Assembly (NCBI RefSeq): GCF_001613465.1
Contig: NZ_BDCK01000011.1
Location: forward strand, 1 to 64,000
Reading direction: 5' to 3'
Length of the DNA: 64,000 bases
Origin: Nocardia niwae NBRC 108934 = DSM 45340
GTDB lineage: Bacteria > Actinomycetota > Actinomycetes > Mycobacteriales > Mycobacteriaceae
Of the stretch, positions 55,454 to 63,688 are shown one piece after another. The translations under genes were made by a program, and so were the position numbers. The first letter of the stretch is position 1. Every line of letters starts with the position of its first letter. Under the pieces are notes generated by a model that was not told the DNA's origin, did no database searches, and worked only from the letters and a program-made list of their open reading frames with translations.

Positions 55454-56062
55454 TCAGGGTTCGCCGTTGACGACCGCCATCAGCGCGTCGGTGAACGGCT
55501 GCCCGCCCTGGATGGCTCCGCCCGCGATCGCGCCGACGACCAGGCCGATCGGGCCGGTGATGATGCTGAAGAAACCGAGACCGATCAGGGCCCCGAGCAG
55601 GCCGCCGACCAGCGCGCCCGCGACCACGCCGACGACGTTCTGGTTGAGCTCGGCGATGAGCCGGTTCATCGAGCTGATCGGCTGCATCTCGCCGATCTCC
55701 TTGGCGCCCGCCACCGGGGTGAGCGCGAGACGCCGTCCACTGTCGCTGATTTCGTGCGCGACCGACAGCTTGCTGCCGGAAACCTGGAAGCTCAGCGGCA
55801 CTTCGGCGACCACGGCCCCGGTATCGGAGGTCAGCTTGATCTTGGTGCCGTCGTCGACCACCGCGAAGGTGCCGTGCTCGACGGCGGTGGTGATGGCTCC
55901 GGTCTCACGGGAGACCGTGGTGTGGTAGTCGACTCCCTGCTCGACACCGGTCGTCGTGATCTCACGCTCCGGTTCTATGGGTTTCGCGTTCGCGGCCCCC
56001 GCTGTGATGCCCACTGCGGCAACCGCACCGAGCGTAATGGCGGCAATAGTGCCGAACTTCAT
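55454..56062 (-). CDS. Secreted/membrane protein with Gly-rich C-terminal helices
   Basis: A 202-residue hypothetical protein. A signal peptide (IAAITLGAVAAVGITAGAANA) ends in an ANA cleavage site, a beta-rich middle (TTVSRETGAITTAVEHGTFA, VSGSKLSVAHEISDSGRRLA) follows, and two Gly/Ala-rich hydrophobic segments lie near residues 140-190. Such Gly-zipper helices can insert into membranes. No known family is recognised with confidence. Confidence 0.75.
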   Translation of the reverse strand: MKFGTIAAITLGAVAAVGITAGAANAKPIEPEREITTTGVEQGVDYHTTVSRETGAITTAVEHGTFAVVDDGTKIKLTSDTGAVVAEVPLSFQVSGSKLSVAHEISDSGRRLALTPVAGAKEIGEMQPISSMNRLIAELNQNVVGVVAGALVGGLLGALIGLGFFSIITGPIGLVVGAIAGGAIQGGQPFTDALMAVVNGEP

Positions 56063-56371
56063 TCTGGAATTCCTTCTCACCGAGACACCCGGCTCCGGAG
56101 GCCGGATGGCGTGTGACTGTACCGCGCCCGTGACTTGTTTCCAGACCTGGCGGTCGGCACACATGATCACCGAGTTCGTTATCCGATCGTGATCACTGCT
56201 GCCCCGGATGCGAAGACGCAGGTGAATTGCCAGGACGGATCGCTCCCCTGGGAAGCAAAACTCGACGCGGACGCGCCGCGTAGTGTAAGCATGGCGGGGT
56301 CTTCAATCCGCAAGATTCACAACTTCGGGTCGCTAGGTGGGTTCGAAGGTTCAGAGCTCTGGAGGACGTAC
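56063..56371. other. Divergent promoter region, no gene
   Basis: 309 nt between two divergent secreted-protein genes. It contains a 7-bp inverted repeat TGATCAC/GTGATCA (56164-56170 and 56189-56195). A TAGTGT box at 56281-56286 may serve the plus-strand gene. Confidence 0.4.
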
Positions 56372-57019
56372 GTGTCGCGCCAACGTGTCCGCGCCGGTAT
56401 CACCCTGGCCGCCTTCATGGTCGGGACCGGACTGGCGGCCACTCTCGTGGTCGTCGCCGCGCTATCGATGTCCGGCCCCGCCGAGGAGCCGGCCGCAGCC
56501 GCTCAGACCGCCACCGCGCGAACCACATCGACGCCCCCGCCCACCACCGAGGAACCGGTGCCGACCACCACGGAGGCACTGCCGACCACGTCGGCGCTGC
56601 GCGGCGCGTCGAACAAGAGCGCCACCAGCCTGCAGGTGAACATCGGCGACTGCGTGCAGCTCGGCGGCGCGGGCGCGATCGACAAAACCGCTTGTGGCAG
56701 CCCGAACTCGGTCTACAAGGTCGTCGAGAAGGCACCGGCCAACGCCACCTGCCCCACCGACGCCGACCACACCTACAACGAAACCCTGCACGGCGCGACG
56801 GCGGCCGCGCTGTGCCTGGACATCGACTGGGTCGTCGGCGGCTGCATGGAATTGACCCCCGGCAGCCCCAAGCGCCTCGACTGCGCCGCCCACACGCCGG
56901 GCGCGGTCCGCGTGATCGACATCAAGCAGAACACCGTCGACGTGAACGCCTGCGGCTCGGCCGACAGCGGAATCGTCTACCAGCAGCGGCATTTCGTAGT
57001 CTGCGTCGCGCGGCTGTAG
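56372..57019 (+). CDS. Membrane-anchored eight-cysteine extracellular protein (LppU-like)
   Basis: A 215-residue protein: short basic start, membrane helix ITLAAFMVGTGLAATLVVVA, a Thr/Pro-rich linker (about residues 45-80), then an extracellular domain with eight Cys (for example NIGDCVQLGG, KTACGSPNSVYKVVEKA, GGCMELTPGSPKRLDC). That spacing suggests four disulfides. It resembles LppU/SCO3897 proteins but lacks a lipobox. GGAGG lies 7 nt before the GTG. Confidence 0.75.
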   Translation: MSRQRVRAGITLAAFMVGTGLAATLVVVAALSMSGPAEEPAAAAQTATARTTSTPPPTTEEPVPTTTEALPTTSALRGASNKSATSLQVNIGDCVQLGGAGAIDKTACGSPNSVYKVVEKAPANATCPTDADHTYNETLHGATAAALCLDIDWVVGGCMELTPGSPKRLDCAAHTPGAVRVIDIKQNTVDVNACGSADSGIVYQQRHFVVCVARL

Positions 57020-57443
57020 GCACGCCCCCTCGCCCGTAGCGCAGTCCGTCATCCCGTGACGCCTGCGCATTAACAGACATGCGAAGTCTTGTGTCCCGTA
57101 ATACCCGAGACTCGAAGCATTATTGGTTCTGCCGGTGGATGTTTAGGCGTGTTGCCAACTCGCACGTTGCGGGCTTGCGCGTAATCGAAGACCGAAGGCG
57201 GTCTCGCACAATTTGGTTCGAAAGTCTGAAAAGGTTTCCCTCCAAATTCTCGGACATCGGGTAGCAATAAAAACCCTACTATTCCGGGATAACACTCGCC
57301 CCCTACTCGGCAGAGTGCGGCGCGCAGTGCCGACCCCTCGGCACCACACTGCTTGCCGCTGTGTCAGCGACAGCTGTCGCCGGATTTCTGCTCCCGTAGA
57401 GCCGAACCTGACGGAGAATGAGGCAGTCCCGTAGCCTCGGGCC
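57020..57443. other. AT-richer intergenic region
   Basis: 424 nt with no credible gene and visibly lower GC than its surroundings, especially 57060-57300. TAGCCT (57432-57437) ends 6 nt before the XRE start, with CTGACG 19 bp further upstream, a likely leaderless promoter. The base composition suggests transferred or decaying sequence. Confidence 0.5.
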
Positions 57444-57881
57444 ATGGGCACAGATCTGGGGGACCGCTTGCGATCTGTTCGCAAGCGGAGCGGTCTGACG
57501 CAACGTGACCTCGCACGAGATTCAGGGGTGTCACTGTCCCTGATTCGCAAGATCGAACAAGGCGAGCGCGACGACACCCGAATACAGACGCTTCGGCGAC
57601 TGGCCGTGGCGATGAGCTGTCCGCTTTCTGCGCTGCTCGGTCCCAACCCGCACCGGCCCGAAGGTGAAAGCGGCGGTCTTTGGCTCCGGACTCGACAGGC
57701 GCTCGAACCTGTAGCGAACGAGCAGGCAGCCGAAATCCCCTCCGACCGAAGCATGAACGAGTCGCTTGTTGCCGCGGTGAAGCTCTACCACGACAACGAG
57801 TACGGCCAGTTGAGCCGCGTGCTTCCCCGCCTGATACAGGATGGATGGTCCGCGTCACCGCTCTTTTCGCAGCCTGCCTGA
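57444..57881 (+). CDS. Truncated XRE-family regulator
   Basis: A 145-residue protein. The N-terminal Cro/CI-type HTH is intact (LGDRLRSVRKRSGLTQRDLA, SGVSLSLIRKIEQGERDD). The C-terminal part starts like the TPR-type domain of actinobacterial XRE regulators (NESLVAAVKLYHDNEYGQLS) but stops after RVLPRLIQDG, whereas relatives are around 400 residues. It is either a remnant or a short functional repressor. A leaderless-type TAGCCT precedes the ATG. Confidence 0.65.
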   Translation: MGTDLGDRLRSVRKRSGLTQRDLARDSGVSLSLIRKIEQGERDDTRIQTLRRLAVAMSCPLSALLGPNPHRPEGESGGLWLRTRQALEPVANEQAAEIPSDRSMNESLVAAVKLYHDNEYGQLSRVLPRLIQDGWSASPLFSQPA

Positions 57882-58006
57882 CCGCCGCGTTGATCTTCGT
57901 CCAAGACTGGAACGCTCGCCACCGCCCCGGCGCGGTAACCGTCCTCCCCGGCGACCCGACCGGCCTCCCCCGCCTCCCCAACGAACGCCTCTACCTGGTG
58001 TCCTGA
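57845..58006 (+). CDS. Small possible membrane peptide overlapping the XRE 3' end
   Basis: A 53-codon frame starting MVRVTALFAACLTAALIFVQ, a plausible membrane helix, then DWNARHRPGAVTVLPGDPTG and a hydrophilic end. It overlaps the last 37 nt of the XRE gene in another frame. It could be a real downstream partner, as XRE regulators are often followed by small genes, or debris of the truncated 3' part. Confidence 0.4.
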   Translation: MVRVTALFAACLTAALIFVQDWNARHRPGAVTVLPGDPTGLPRLPNERLYLVS

Positions 58007-58167
58007 CCCACGGAACCCACAACTGTGCGCCCGGATGGATGCGACGCCAGGCGGTTTGCGCACACAAGGGCCTCAGCGCATGCCCTCGAGCGGAGTCACG
58101 CATCTGAAAACCGCAAAGTGATCGCGTCGGCTGGACGACCGGCGGGCCGACCGTCGCCGGTCGCGTT

Positions 58168-59277
58168 TCAGCTCGGCTGGAAGAACGCGAGCATTCTCCG
58201 GCCGGCGTCCGGCGACATCAGGATTTCCTGTATGCCCGCGGACATCCGAGCGGCGGCACTGGTGCGTTCGAACATCTCACGTTCGTATTCCGCGACGGCG
58301 GAGGGAAAGTCGTCCGGGTGCTCGGCCAGCGCGAGACCGAGCAGGGCGCCGTCGAGCAGCGCCATGTTGGCGCCCTCTCCCACCGGCGGCATCAGGTGGG
58401 CGGCATCGCCGAGCAGAGTGACGCCTGGCGTCGACGGCCAGGTCAGGCCGGTCGGGAGAGTGGTGATCGACCGCGGCGCGACCGTGTCGTCGCAGGCGGC
58501 GATCAGCGCGGTGAACCGTGAGTGCCAGCCGGGGAGCAGGTCGATCAGCCGCTCCCGGGCGGCGGCCGGGTCGTCGAACGGGATCCCGCTGGTTTCGATC
58601 CAGTCTTCGGCGGTGTTGTAGAAGCTGAGGCCGATGCGAACGCGGCCGTCGCCGTTGCGCTGCGCCGCCAGGGATATTCCGTTGCCGAGTACCCAGTAGT
58701 TGCCGCGCCCGACCATCGCCGCGAGATCGGGGTGGGTGCGGTCGATGTCGGGGATGCCGAGTTCTACTACGTTCTGGCCGATATGCGCCGGGCGGGCGTC
58801 GGTGAGCAGCGCGCGGACCCGCGATTGCGCGCCGTCCGCGCCGACCAGCAGGTCGTAGGTCGCGCTGCCGCCATTGGTGAAGTGCAGCAGGCCGTTGTCG
58901 GCGCGTTCGAACGCGTGCCCCCAGCGCACCGTGCGTTCGGGGAGGGAATCCAGCAGCAGATTGCGGAGATCGGCGCGGTCGACCTCGGGGCGATCGAGTG
59001 GGGCGTCGTCGGGCGTGTCCTCCTGGAGCAGGAGGGTGCCGTCCGGCTCGAGAAGACGCATGTCCTGGCCTTCGCCGCGAGCGATCGCGTAGAACTGGTC
59101 GATCAGGCCGGCCTCGCGCAGCGCCCGCTGACCGGAGTGGATGTCGAGCATGCCGCCCTGACCGCGCGCGTCGCGTGACGCGTCGCGTTCGTACACGACG
59201 GAGTCGATGCCATTCCTGTGCAGCACCCGTGCGAGAGCCAGGCCGCCGAGTCCCGCTCCAATGATGGTGATAGTCAT
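58168..59277 (-). CDS. TetX-like FAD-dependent monooxygenase
   Basis: A 369-residue class A flavin monooxygenase. The FAD fold TITIIGAGLGGLALARVLHR starts the protein, followed by VVYERDASRDARGQGGMLDI, a pattern shared with TetX, DRADLRNLLLDSLPER, and the second FAD motif TLLGDAAHLMPPVGEGANMA. It may hydroxylate an aromatic or antibiotic; the substrate is not readable. It is divergent from a TetR gene across a perfect operator, indicating inducible expression. Confidence 0.88.
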   Translation of the reverse strand: MTITIIGAGLGGLALARVLHRNGIDSVVYERDASRDARGQGGMLDIHSGQRALREAGLIDQFYAIARGEGQDMRLLEPDGTLLLQEDTPDDAPLDRPEVDRADLRNLLLDSLPERTVRWGHAFERADNGLLHFTNGGSATYDLLVGADGAQSRVRALLTDARPAHIGQNVVELGIPDIDRTHPDLAAMVGRGNYWVLGNGISLAAQRNGDGRVRIGLSFYNTAEDWIETSGIPFDDPAAARERLIDLLPGWHSRFTALIAACDDTVAPRSITTLPTGLTWPSTPGVTLLGDAAHLMPPVGEGANMALLDGALLGLALAEHPDDFPSAVAEYEREMFERTSAAARMSAGIQEILMSPDAGRRMLAFFQPS

Positions 59278-59285
59278 GATCGTCC

Positions 59286-59322
59286 TTCAATACACTGTAT
59301 TACCTAGATACAGTGTATTGAA
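59286..59322. promoter_or_regulatory. Operator between TetX-like and TetR genes
   Basis: Perfect 15-bp inverted repeat: TTCAATACACTGTAT (59286-59300), 7-bp spacer, ATACAGTGTATTGAA (59308-59322). Each arm also contains a near-palindrome ATACA-C/G-TGTAT, so two TetR dimers could bind 18 bp apart. It sits in the 68-bp divergent promoter gap. Confidence 0.75.
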
Positions 59323-59345
59323 ACGTGCGATGTATTGTCAGCGCC

Positions 59346-60026
59346 ATGTTGGTATGGGAGCGGCCGGAGCCACCGCCTCGACCGGTGCCGGCCCCGCTGA
59401 GCCGGGAGCGGATCGTACGAGCGGCGATCCGGCTGGCCGACGCGGACGGTCTGGAAGCGGTGTCGCTGCGCAAGGTCGCGGCCGCGCTTGACGTCGGGCC
59501 GATGCGGCTGTACGGCTACATCGCCACCAAGGACGAGTTGCTCGACCTGATGGTCGATGCGGTCTACGCCGAGATCCGGCCTGCCGGAGACGGTTGGCGG
59601 GAGGTGCTGCGCTCCCTTGCCGAAACCACCCGAGAAGCCGCTCACCAGCACGAATGGTTCGCCGACCTGCTCGGCGGACGGCCCCAGCTCGGGCCGCACG
59701 CGCTGGCCAGGGGTGAAGCCGTGGTGTCCGCACTGGGCGGTGTCGACGTGGACATCGTCATGCCGGTGGTCGCCGCGGTCGATGCGTACGTGATCGGTGC
59801 GGTACGCCGGGAGATCGCCGAGCGGCGCGCCGAGCGAGCCACCGGAATGGACGAGAAGCAGTGGCAGGCATCCTTCGGCCCTTACCTGACTCGCACCTTC
59901 GCCACCGGCCGATTCCCCGCGCTGGCTACGGTCATCCGCGACGGGGCCCACCCGGACGCCGACCAAACCTTCCAGATCGGTCTCGCCTTCCTGCTCAACG
60001 GCATCGAGGCCCACCTCTCGAGCTGA
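59346..60026 (+). CDS. TetR family repressor with TetR_C-type domain
   Basis: A 226-residue repressor. DNA-binding helices lie in LEAVSLRKVAAALDVGPMRL then YGYIATKDELLDLMVDAVY, the layout of classical TetR proteins. The ligand domain contains MPVVAAVDAYVIGAVRREIA. It probably represses itself and the divergent monooxygenase through the perfect inverted repeat at 59286-59322. Confidence 0.92.
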   Translation: MLVWERPEPPPRPVPAPLSRERIVRAAIRLADADGLEAVSLRKVAAALDVGPMRLYGYIATKDELLDLMVDAVYAEIRPAGDGWREVLRSLAETTREAAHQHEWFADLLGGRPQLGPHALARGEAVVSALGGVDVDIVMPVVAAVDAYVIGAVRREIAERRAERATGMDEKQWQASFGPYLTRTFATGRFPALATVIRDGAHPDADQTFQIGLAFLLNGIEAHLSS

Positions 60027-60055
60027 CGCGCGTGCAAGATGCGGCACTCCGGGGC

Positions 60056-60307
60056 TCATCGTCCGTGCGGCACGACTGCTGATTCCGTCTGCATCACAAC
60101 GACGTCGGCACCCGGGGATCTGATGCCCGACCTGGTGAATCCCCTTGTGCCCATGCAGAAGCCGATCGGATGCAGGTCCGTCCATGCCTGCTGAAACTCG
60201 AAGGCCACCGACAGCTGCTCGAAGATCGCCAGCGGGACCTGGCGTACTTCTTCACCGGGCAACCGCACTTGCACCGAGGCGCTCGAGAGGAGGTACTCGA
60301 GAGGCAT
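60056..60307 (-). CDS. Possible hypothetical protein, 83 residues
   Basis: Starts MPLEYLLSSASVQVRLPGEE; the middle (EQLSVAFEFQQAWTDLHPIG) looks protein-like and the end is less convincing. Orphan, downstream of the Uma2 gene on the same strand. No family is recognised. It may be a fragment. The rest of 60027-60380 holds nothing recognisable. Confidence 0.35.
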   Translation of the reverse strand: MPLEYLLSSASVQVRLPGEEVRQVPLAIFEQLSVAFEFQQAWTDLHPIGFCMGTRGFTRSGIRSPGADVVVMQTESAVVPHGR

Positions 60308-60380
60308 CCATCGGTACAGCTATCCTGCCCGATAAGGAGCGACCCGCATGGATGGAGTGTGATCACGGCGAACGCATGCG

Positions 60381-61034
60381 TCAGTATTCGAGTTCGGTCC
60401 ACGGGATGCTGAGCGGGAAGGGGAAGTCGAACTCGATCCCATCCGGGTTCTCGTCGGTCCACTCGGCGGCGAGGATGTAGTTGGCCGCGCGCAGTGGGTG
60501 GACCCCCTCCGGCAGCTGCGCATGGCCGATGTCCAGACCATAAGCGCGGACGGTGGCGATCGCGCTGACCTCACGGGCCAACGTCACTTCCCAGTACCAC
60601 GGGATCCCGGCGCTGGCGTAGCGTCCTTTTTCGGCTTCGATGTCGGTCTGTGTGTTGGACGGGGACAAGACTTCGCCGACCAGCACGACATCATTCCCCC
60701 GCACGTCCTGATAAGGGGATTCGAGGCAGCGGTGGACAAGGAAGTCCGGTGTCAGGAAGTTGGACTTCCCGGTGCGGCCCAAGAACACGTTGGTTTCGAA
60801 GTTGACCCGCCAGCAGTGTTCCGGCTCGTCGGACATCGACTTTCGCGCGCACCGCTCGAGCGAGTTCGTCAGGCGACGCGTGAAGACCTGGTGTTCGCCG
60901 GGCCCCCGCCGTACCCAGACCACACGACCGTCCCACAACTCGATCTGTTCCGCGATCTCCTCGGGAAGTCGCTGCAACTCCTCCCACGTCATCGACTCGG
61001 GAAGGTCCGGCCGCTCGATACGTGGCACCGACAT
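60381..61034 (-). CDS. Uma2 family (DUF820) putative endonuclease-fold protein
   Basis: A 217-residue protein with a PD-(D/E)XK-like core: NFLTPDFLVHRCLESPYQ supplies the Asp, DVVLVGEVLSPSNTQTD the Glu, and AEKGRYASAGIPWYWEV the Lys region. Uma2 proteins are abundant in cyanobacteria and actinobacteria and their biological role is unproven. It lies 39 bp downstream of ccsB on the same strand, breaking an otherwise conserved neighbourhood, which suggests recent insertion. Confidence 0.85.
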   Translation of the reverse strand: MSVPRIERPDLPESMTWEELQRLPEEIAEQIELWDGRVVWVRRGPGEHQVFTRRLTNSLERCARKSMSDEPEHCWRVNFETNVFLGRTGKSNFLTPDFLVHRCLESPYQDVRGNDVVLVGEVLSPSNTQTDIEAEKGRYASAGIPWYWEVTLAREVSAIATVRAYGLDIGHAQLPEGVHPLRAANYILAAEWTDENPDGIEFDFPFPLSIPWTELEY

Positions 61035-61073
61035 GCCGCAATGGTAACGGCCGATGCAGGCGGTCAGGACGCC

Positions 61074-62045
61074 TTAATTCAACCCCGCGTACGAGTGCAA
61101 CCCGCTGATCACCATGTTGATGATGAACAGGTTGAACAGCATCGCGACGAAGGCGGCGATGTTGATCCAGGCGGCCTTGGTGTCGCGCCAGCCGGAGGTG
61201 GCGCGGGCGTGCAGGTAGGCGGCGTAGAGGACCCAGGCGATGAAGGAGCAGGTCTCCTTCGGGTCCCAGCCCCAGAAGCGGCCCCAGGCGGCTTCGGCCC
61301 AGATCGCGCCGAGGATGACGCCCGCACCGAACAGGGGGAAGCCGATGATGGTGGCCTTGTAGGCGAGCCGGTCGAGGGTGCGCGCGTCGGGCAGGCGGCG
61401 GGCGATGGCGCCGAGGACGTTGGCGGACTCCTGGCCGTCCGGCTGGCGCAGGCGGTAGAGGAACAGCATGCTCGCCACACCGGCGAACAGGAACACGCCA
61501 CTGCCGACGCTGACGATGGTCACGTGCACGGGCAGCCAGAACGACTTCAACGCGGGCACCACGGGCGCGGCGTCGGCGTAGAGCACCGTGCCCGCGAGGA
61601 ACAGCAGGATCAACACCGGGACCAGCAGGAACGCCCACATCGCACGGTAGCGCTGCTCACGCAACAGCAGAATCCCGACCAGCACGGCGGCGGCCGTGGC
61701 CATGGTGACGAACTCGTACATGTTGCCCAGCGGGAAGCGGTGGGTCGCGAAGCCGCGCAACACGATCGCGCCGACGTGCAGCGCGATGGCGACCATCAGC
61801 ACCGAGAACGCCATATTGCCCAGCCGCTCCGACAGCGGCCGCTGCGCGGGCTCGACGACCCGGCCGGGCCCCTGCGGTGTCGATCCGCCGCCCACGGTCA
61901 CCAGTTCGCGCTCGCTGACCTGACGACTGCGGGCCGTCGCGTACTGCCAGATCAGCAGTACCAGCACCAGCGCGTACACCACGATCGCCGTCTTGAACGC
62001 GAAATCGCTGTACCTGGCGATGGTCTCGTCGATCGGCATGGTCAC
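61074..62045 (-). CDS. ccsB: Cytochrome c biogenesis protein CcsB (CcsA/ResC family)
   Basis: A 323-residue haem-handling membrane protein of system II cytochrome c maturation. The WWD-type haem segment is FWGWDPKETCSFIAW, preceded by WAEAAWGRF; about eight membrane helices carry conserved His (LHVGAIVLRG, FWLPVHVTIVSVG). It pairs with ResB to ligate haem to apocytochromes outside the membrane. Its start overlaps the resB stop by 4 nt. Confidence 0.94.
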   Translation of the reverse strand: MTMPIDETIARYSDFAFKTAIVVYALVLVLLIWQYATARSRQVSERELVTVGGGSTPQGPGRVVEPAQRPLSERLGNMAFSVLMVAIALHVGAIVLRGFATHRFPLGNMYEFVTMATAAAVLVGILLLREQRYRAMWAFLLVPVLILLFLAGTVLYADAAPVVPALKSFWLPVHVTIVSVGSGVFLFAGVASMLFLYRLRQPDGQESANVLGAIARRLPDARTLDRLAYKATIIGFPLFGAGVILGAIWAEAAWGRFWGWDPKETCSFIAWVLYAAYLHARATSGWRDTKAAWINIAAFVAMLFNLFIINMVISGLHSYAGLN

Positions 62046-63688
62046 TCTCCCGTGGTCTCGGCGTGCTCGTCGAGCAGGCGGGCGCGCAGCCGATCGAACT
62101 CGCCGCCCCAGCCCGCCTGGTCGGTCCTGGCGAGCCCGCCCATCTCTACTACAGTGCGTCGTTGGTCAACGGTACCGGCCGCGTCCTCGGCCGGGTACAC
62201 CCGCACCCAGATCCGGCGGCGCTTGATCAGCAGCGATACCAGCAGGCCCGCCATCATCAGCAGCGCACTCACCAGCACCCACTGCTGGGCGGGGTCGTGT
62301 GACACCTGGAGGTTCACGAACTCCTGCGCGCCGTCGAAGGTGACCTTGGTGCCGTTCGGCAGCGTGGCCGACTCGCCGGGACGGAGATTGACCCTGGCCT
62401 CCTTCGTCAGCCGGCCCTGCTTGACCTGCTCGGGGTCGAGGGCGAACAACGACTGCGGCTTCCCGGTGTCCAAGCCGGTGTCACCGCGATAGATGTCGAC
62501 CGCGACGGCGGGATCATTCATCGCGGGGAAAGCCGAGCTCAGCAACGACCCGTGGAACATCGCCGTGGGCGCGAACAACCCCTCGATCGCGATCTGGTTC
62601 TTGCGGCGTTCCTCGTCGGTGGCGTACATGCCGCCGGGCGGGTCGATCCGCAGCACGCCGCTGGACAGGAATGTCGAGGCGTCGTCAGGACGCCACTGGA
62701 TGGACTCGGTGCGGGCCTGGCCGTTCGGGAAGGTGACGGTGAAGGTCGGCGCGTAGCCGTGTCCTTGCAGGTAGAGCCGATCACCGGCAACCCGGAGCGG
62801 ATGGTTGACCTGCACCTGGGTATCGCGCCACGAGTTCGTCCGCAGATCGTCGCCCGCCTGGTAGGCGAGGTTCGCGGTGAACATCTCGGCCTGCCCGTTG
62901 GTCAGGTAGTCGGCCCGGAAATCCTTCACCCGCACGCAGAGCGGGGTCATGCCGGTGCCGTCGTTGACGTTGCCCGCCTTGAACGAGTCGAACACCGCGG
63001 GCGAGGTGGTGCAGAAGCCGGGTCCGTTGTTCGCCAGGACGATGACGCTGCCCTCGTAGCCGAACAGCTTGCCCACGGCGATGGCGATCAGCAGGCCGAC
63101 CAGCGCGAGATGGAAGACCAGGTTGCCGAGCTCGCGGGTGTAGCCCTTCTCCGCCGACAGGGCCAGTTCGCCTTCGCGGGGACCGGGGCGGACCTCGCTG
63201 CGCCAGCCGCGCAGTTGTGCGCGCGCGTGCTCGATCAGCTCCTGCGGCGACCGCTCGACCCGGCTCGCATAGTGATGCGGCAGCCTGGTCAGGTTGCGCG
63301 GCGCGCGCACCGGCGGAGTACGCAACGCGCGGTAGTGATCGAACGTGCGCGGCAGGATGCAACCGACCAGTGAGATGAACAGCAGCACGTAGACGGCCGT
63401 GAACCAGAAACTGGAGAACACGTCGAACAGCTCGAAGCGGTCCATCCAGGGGCCGAGCGTGGGCCGGTCGGCGATGTACTGCTCGACCTTCTGCTCGTTG
63501 AGATTGCGCTGCGGCAGCAGCGCACCGGGAATCGCGGCCAGCGCGAGCAGGAACAGCAGCACCAGAGCGGTGCGCATGCTCGTGAGCCCGCGCCAGGTGT
63601 TGCGCAGGAACGCCCACGCGCGTCCGGCGACGGATTGACGCGGCGGCCGTTCGGGGCTTTCGATCGCGGGGTGATCGGTCACGGTCAT
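62042..63688 (-). CDS. resB: Cytochrome c biogenesis protein ResB
   Basis: A 548-residue partner of CcsB. N-terminal membrane helices (TSMRTALVLLFLLALAAIPG, FWFTAVYVLLFISLVGCILP), a third helix near residue 190, a large extracytoplasmic domain (residues about 210-470) and a final helix (WVLVSALLMMAGLLVSLLIK). The ATG at 63688 overlaps the ccdA stop (ATGA); an upstream reading would run into ccdA. Confidence 0.94.
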   Translation of the reverse strand: MTVTDHPAIESPERPPRQSVAGRAWAFLRNTWRGLTSMRTALVLLFLLALAAIPGALLPQRNLNEQKVEQYIADRPTLGPWMDRFELFDVFSSFWFTAVYVLLFISLVGCILPRTFDHYRALRTPPVRAPRNLTRLPHHYASRVERSPQELIEHARAQLRGWRSEVRPGPREGELALSAEKGYTRELGNLVFHLALVGLLIAIAVGKLFGYEGSVIVLANNGPGFCTTSPAVFDSFKAGNVNDGTGMTPLCVRVKDFRADYLTNGQAEMFTANLAYQAGDDLRTNSWRDTQVQVNHPLRVAGDRLYLQGHGYAPTFTVTFPNGQARTESIQWRPDDASTFLSSGVLRIDPPGGMYATDEERRKNQIAIEGLFAPTAMFHGSLLSSAFPAMNDPAVAVDIYRGDTGLDTGKPQSLFALDPEQVKQGRLTKEARVNLRPGESATLPNGTKVTFDGAQEFVNLQVSHDPAQQWVLVSALLMMAGLLVSLLIKRRRIWVRVYPAEDAAGTVDQRRTVVEMGGLARTDQAGWGGEFDRLRARLLDEHAETTGE

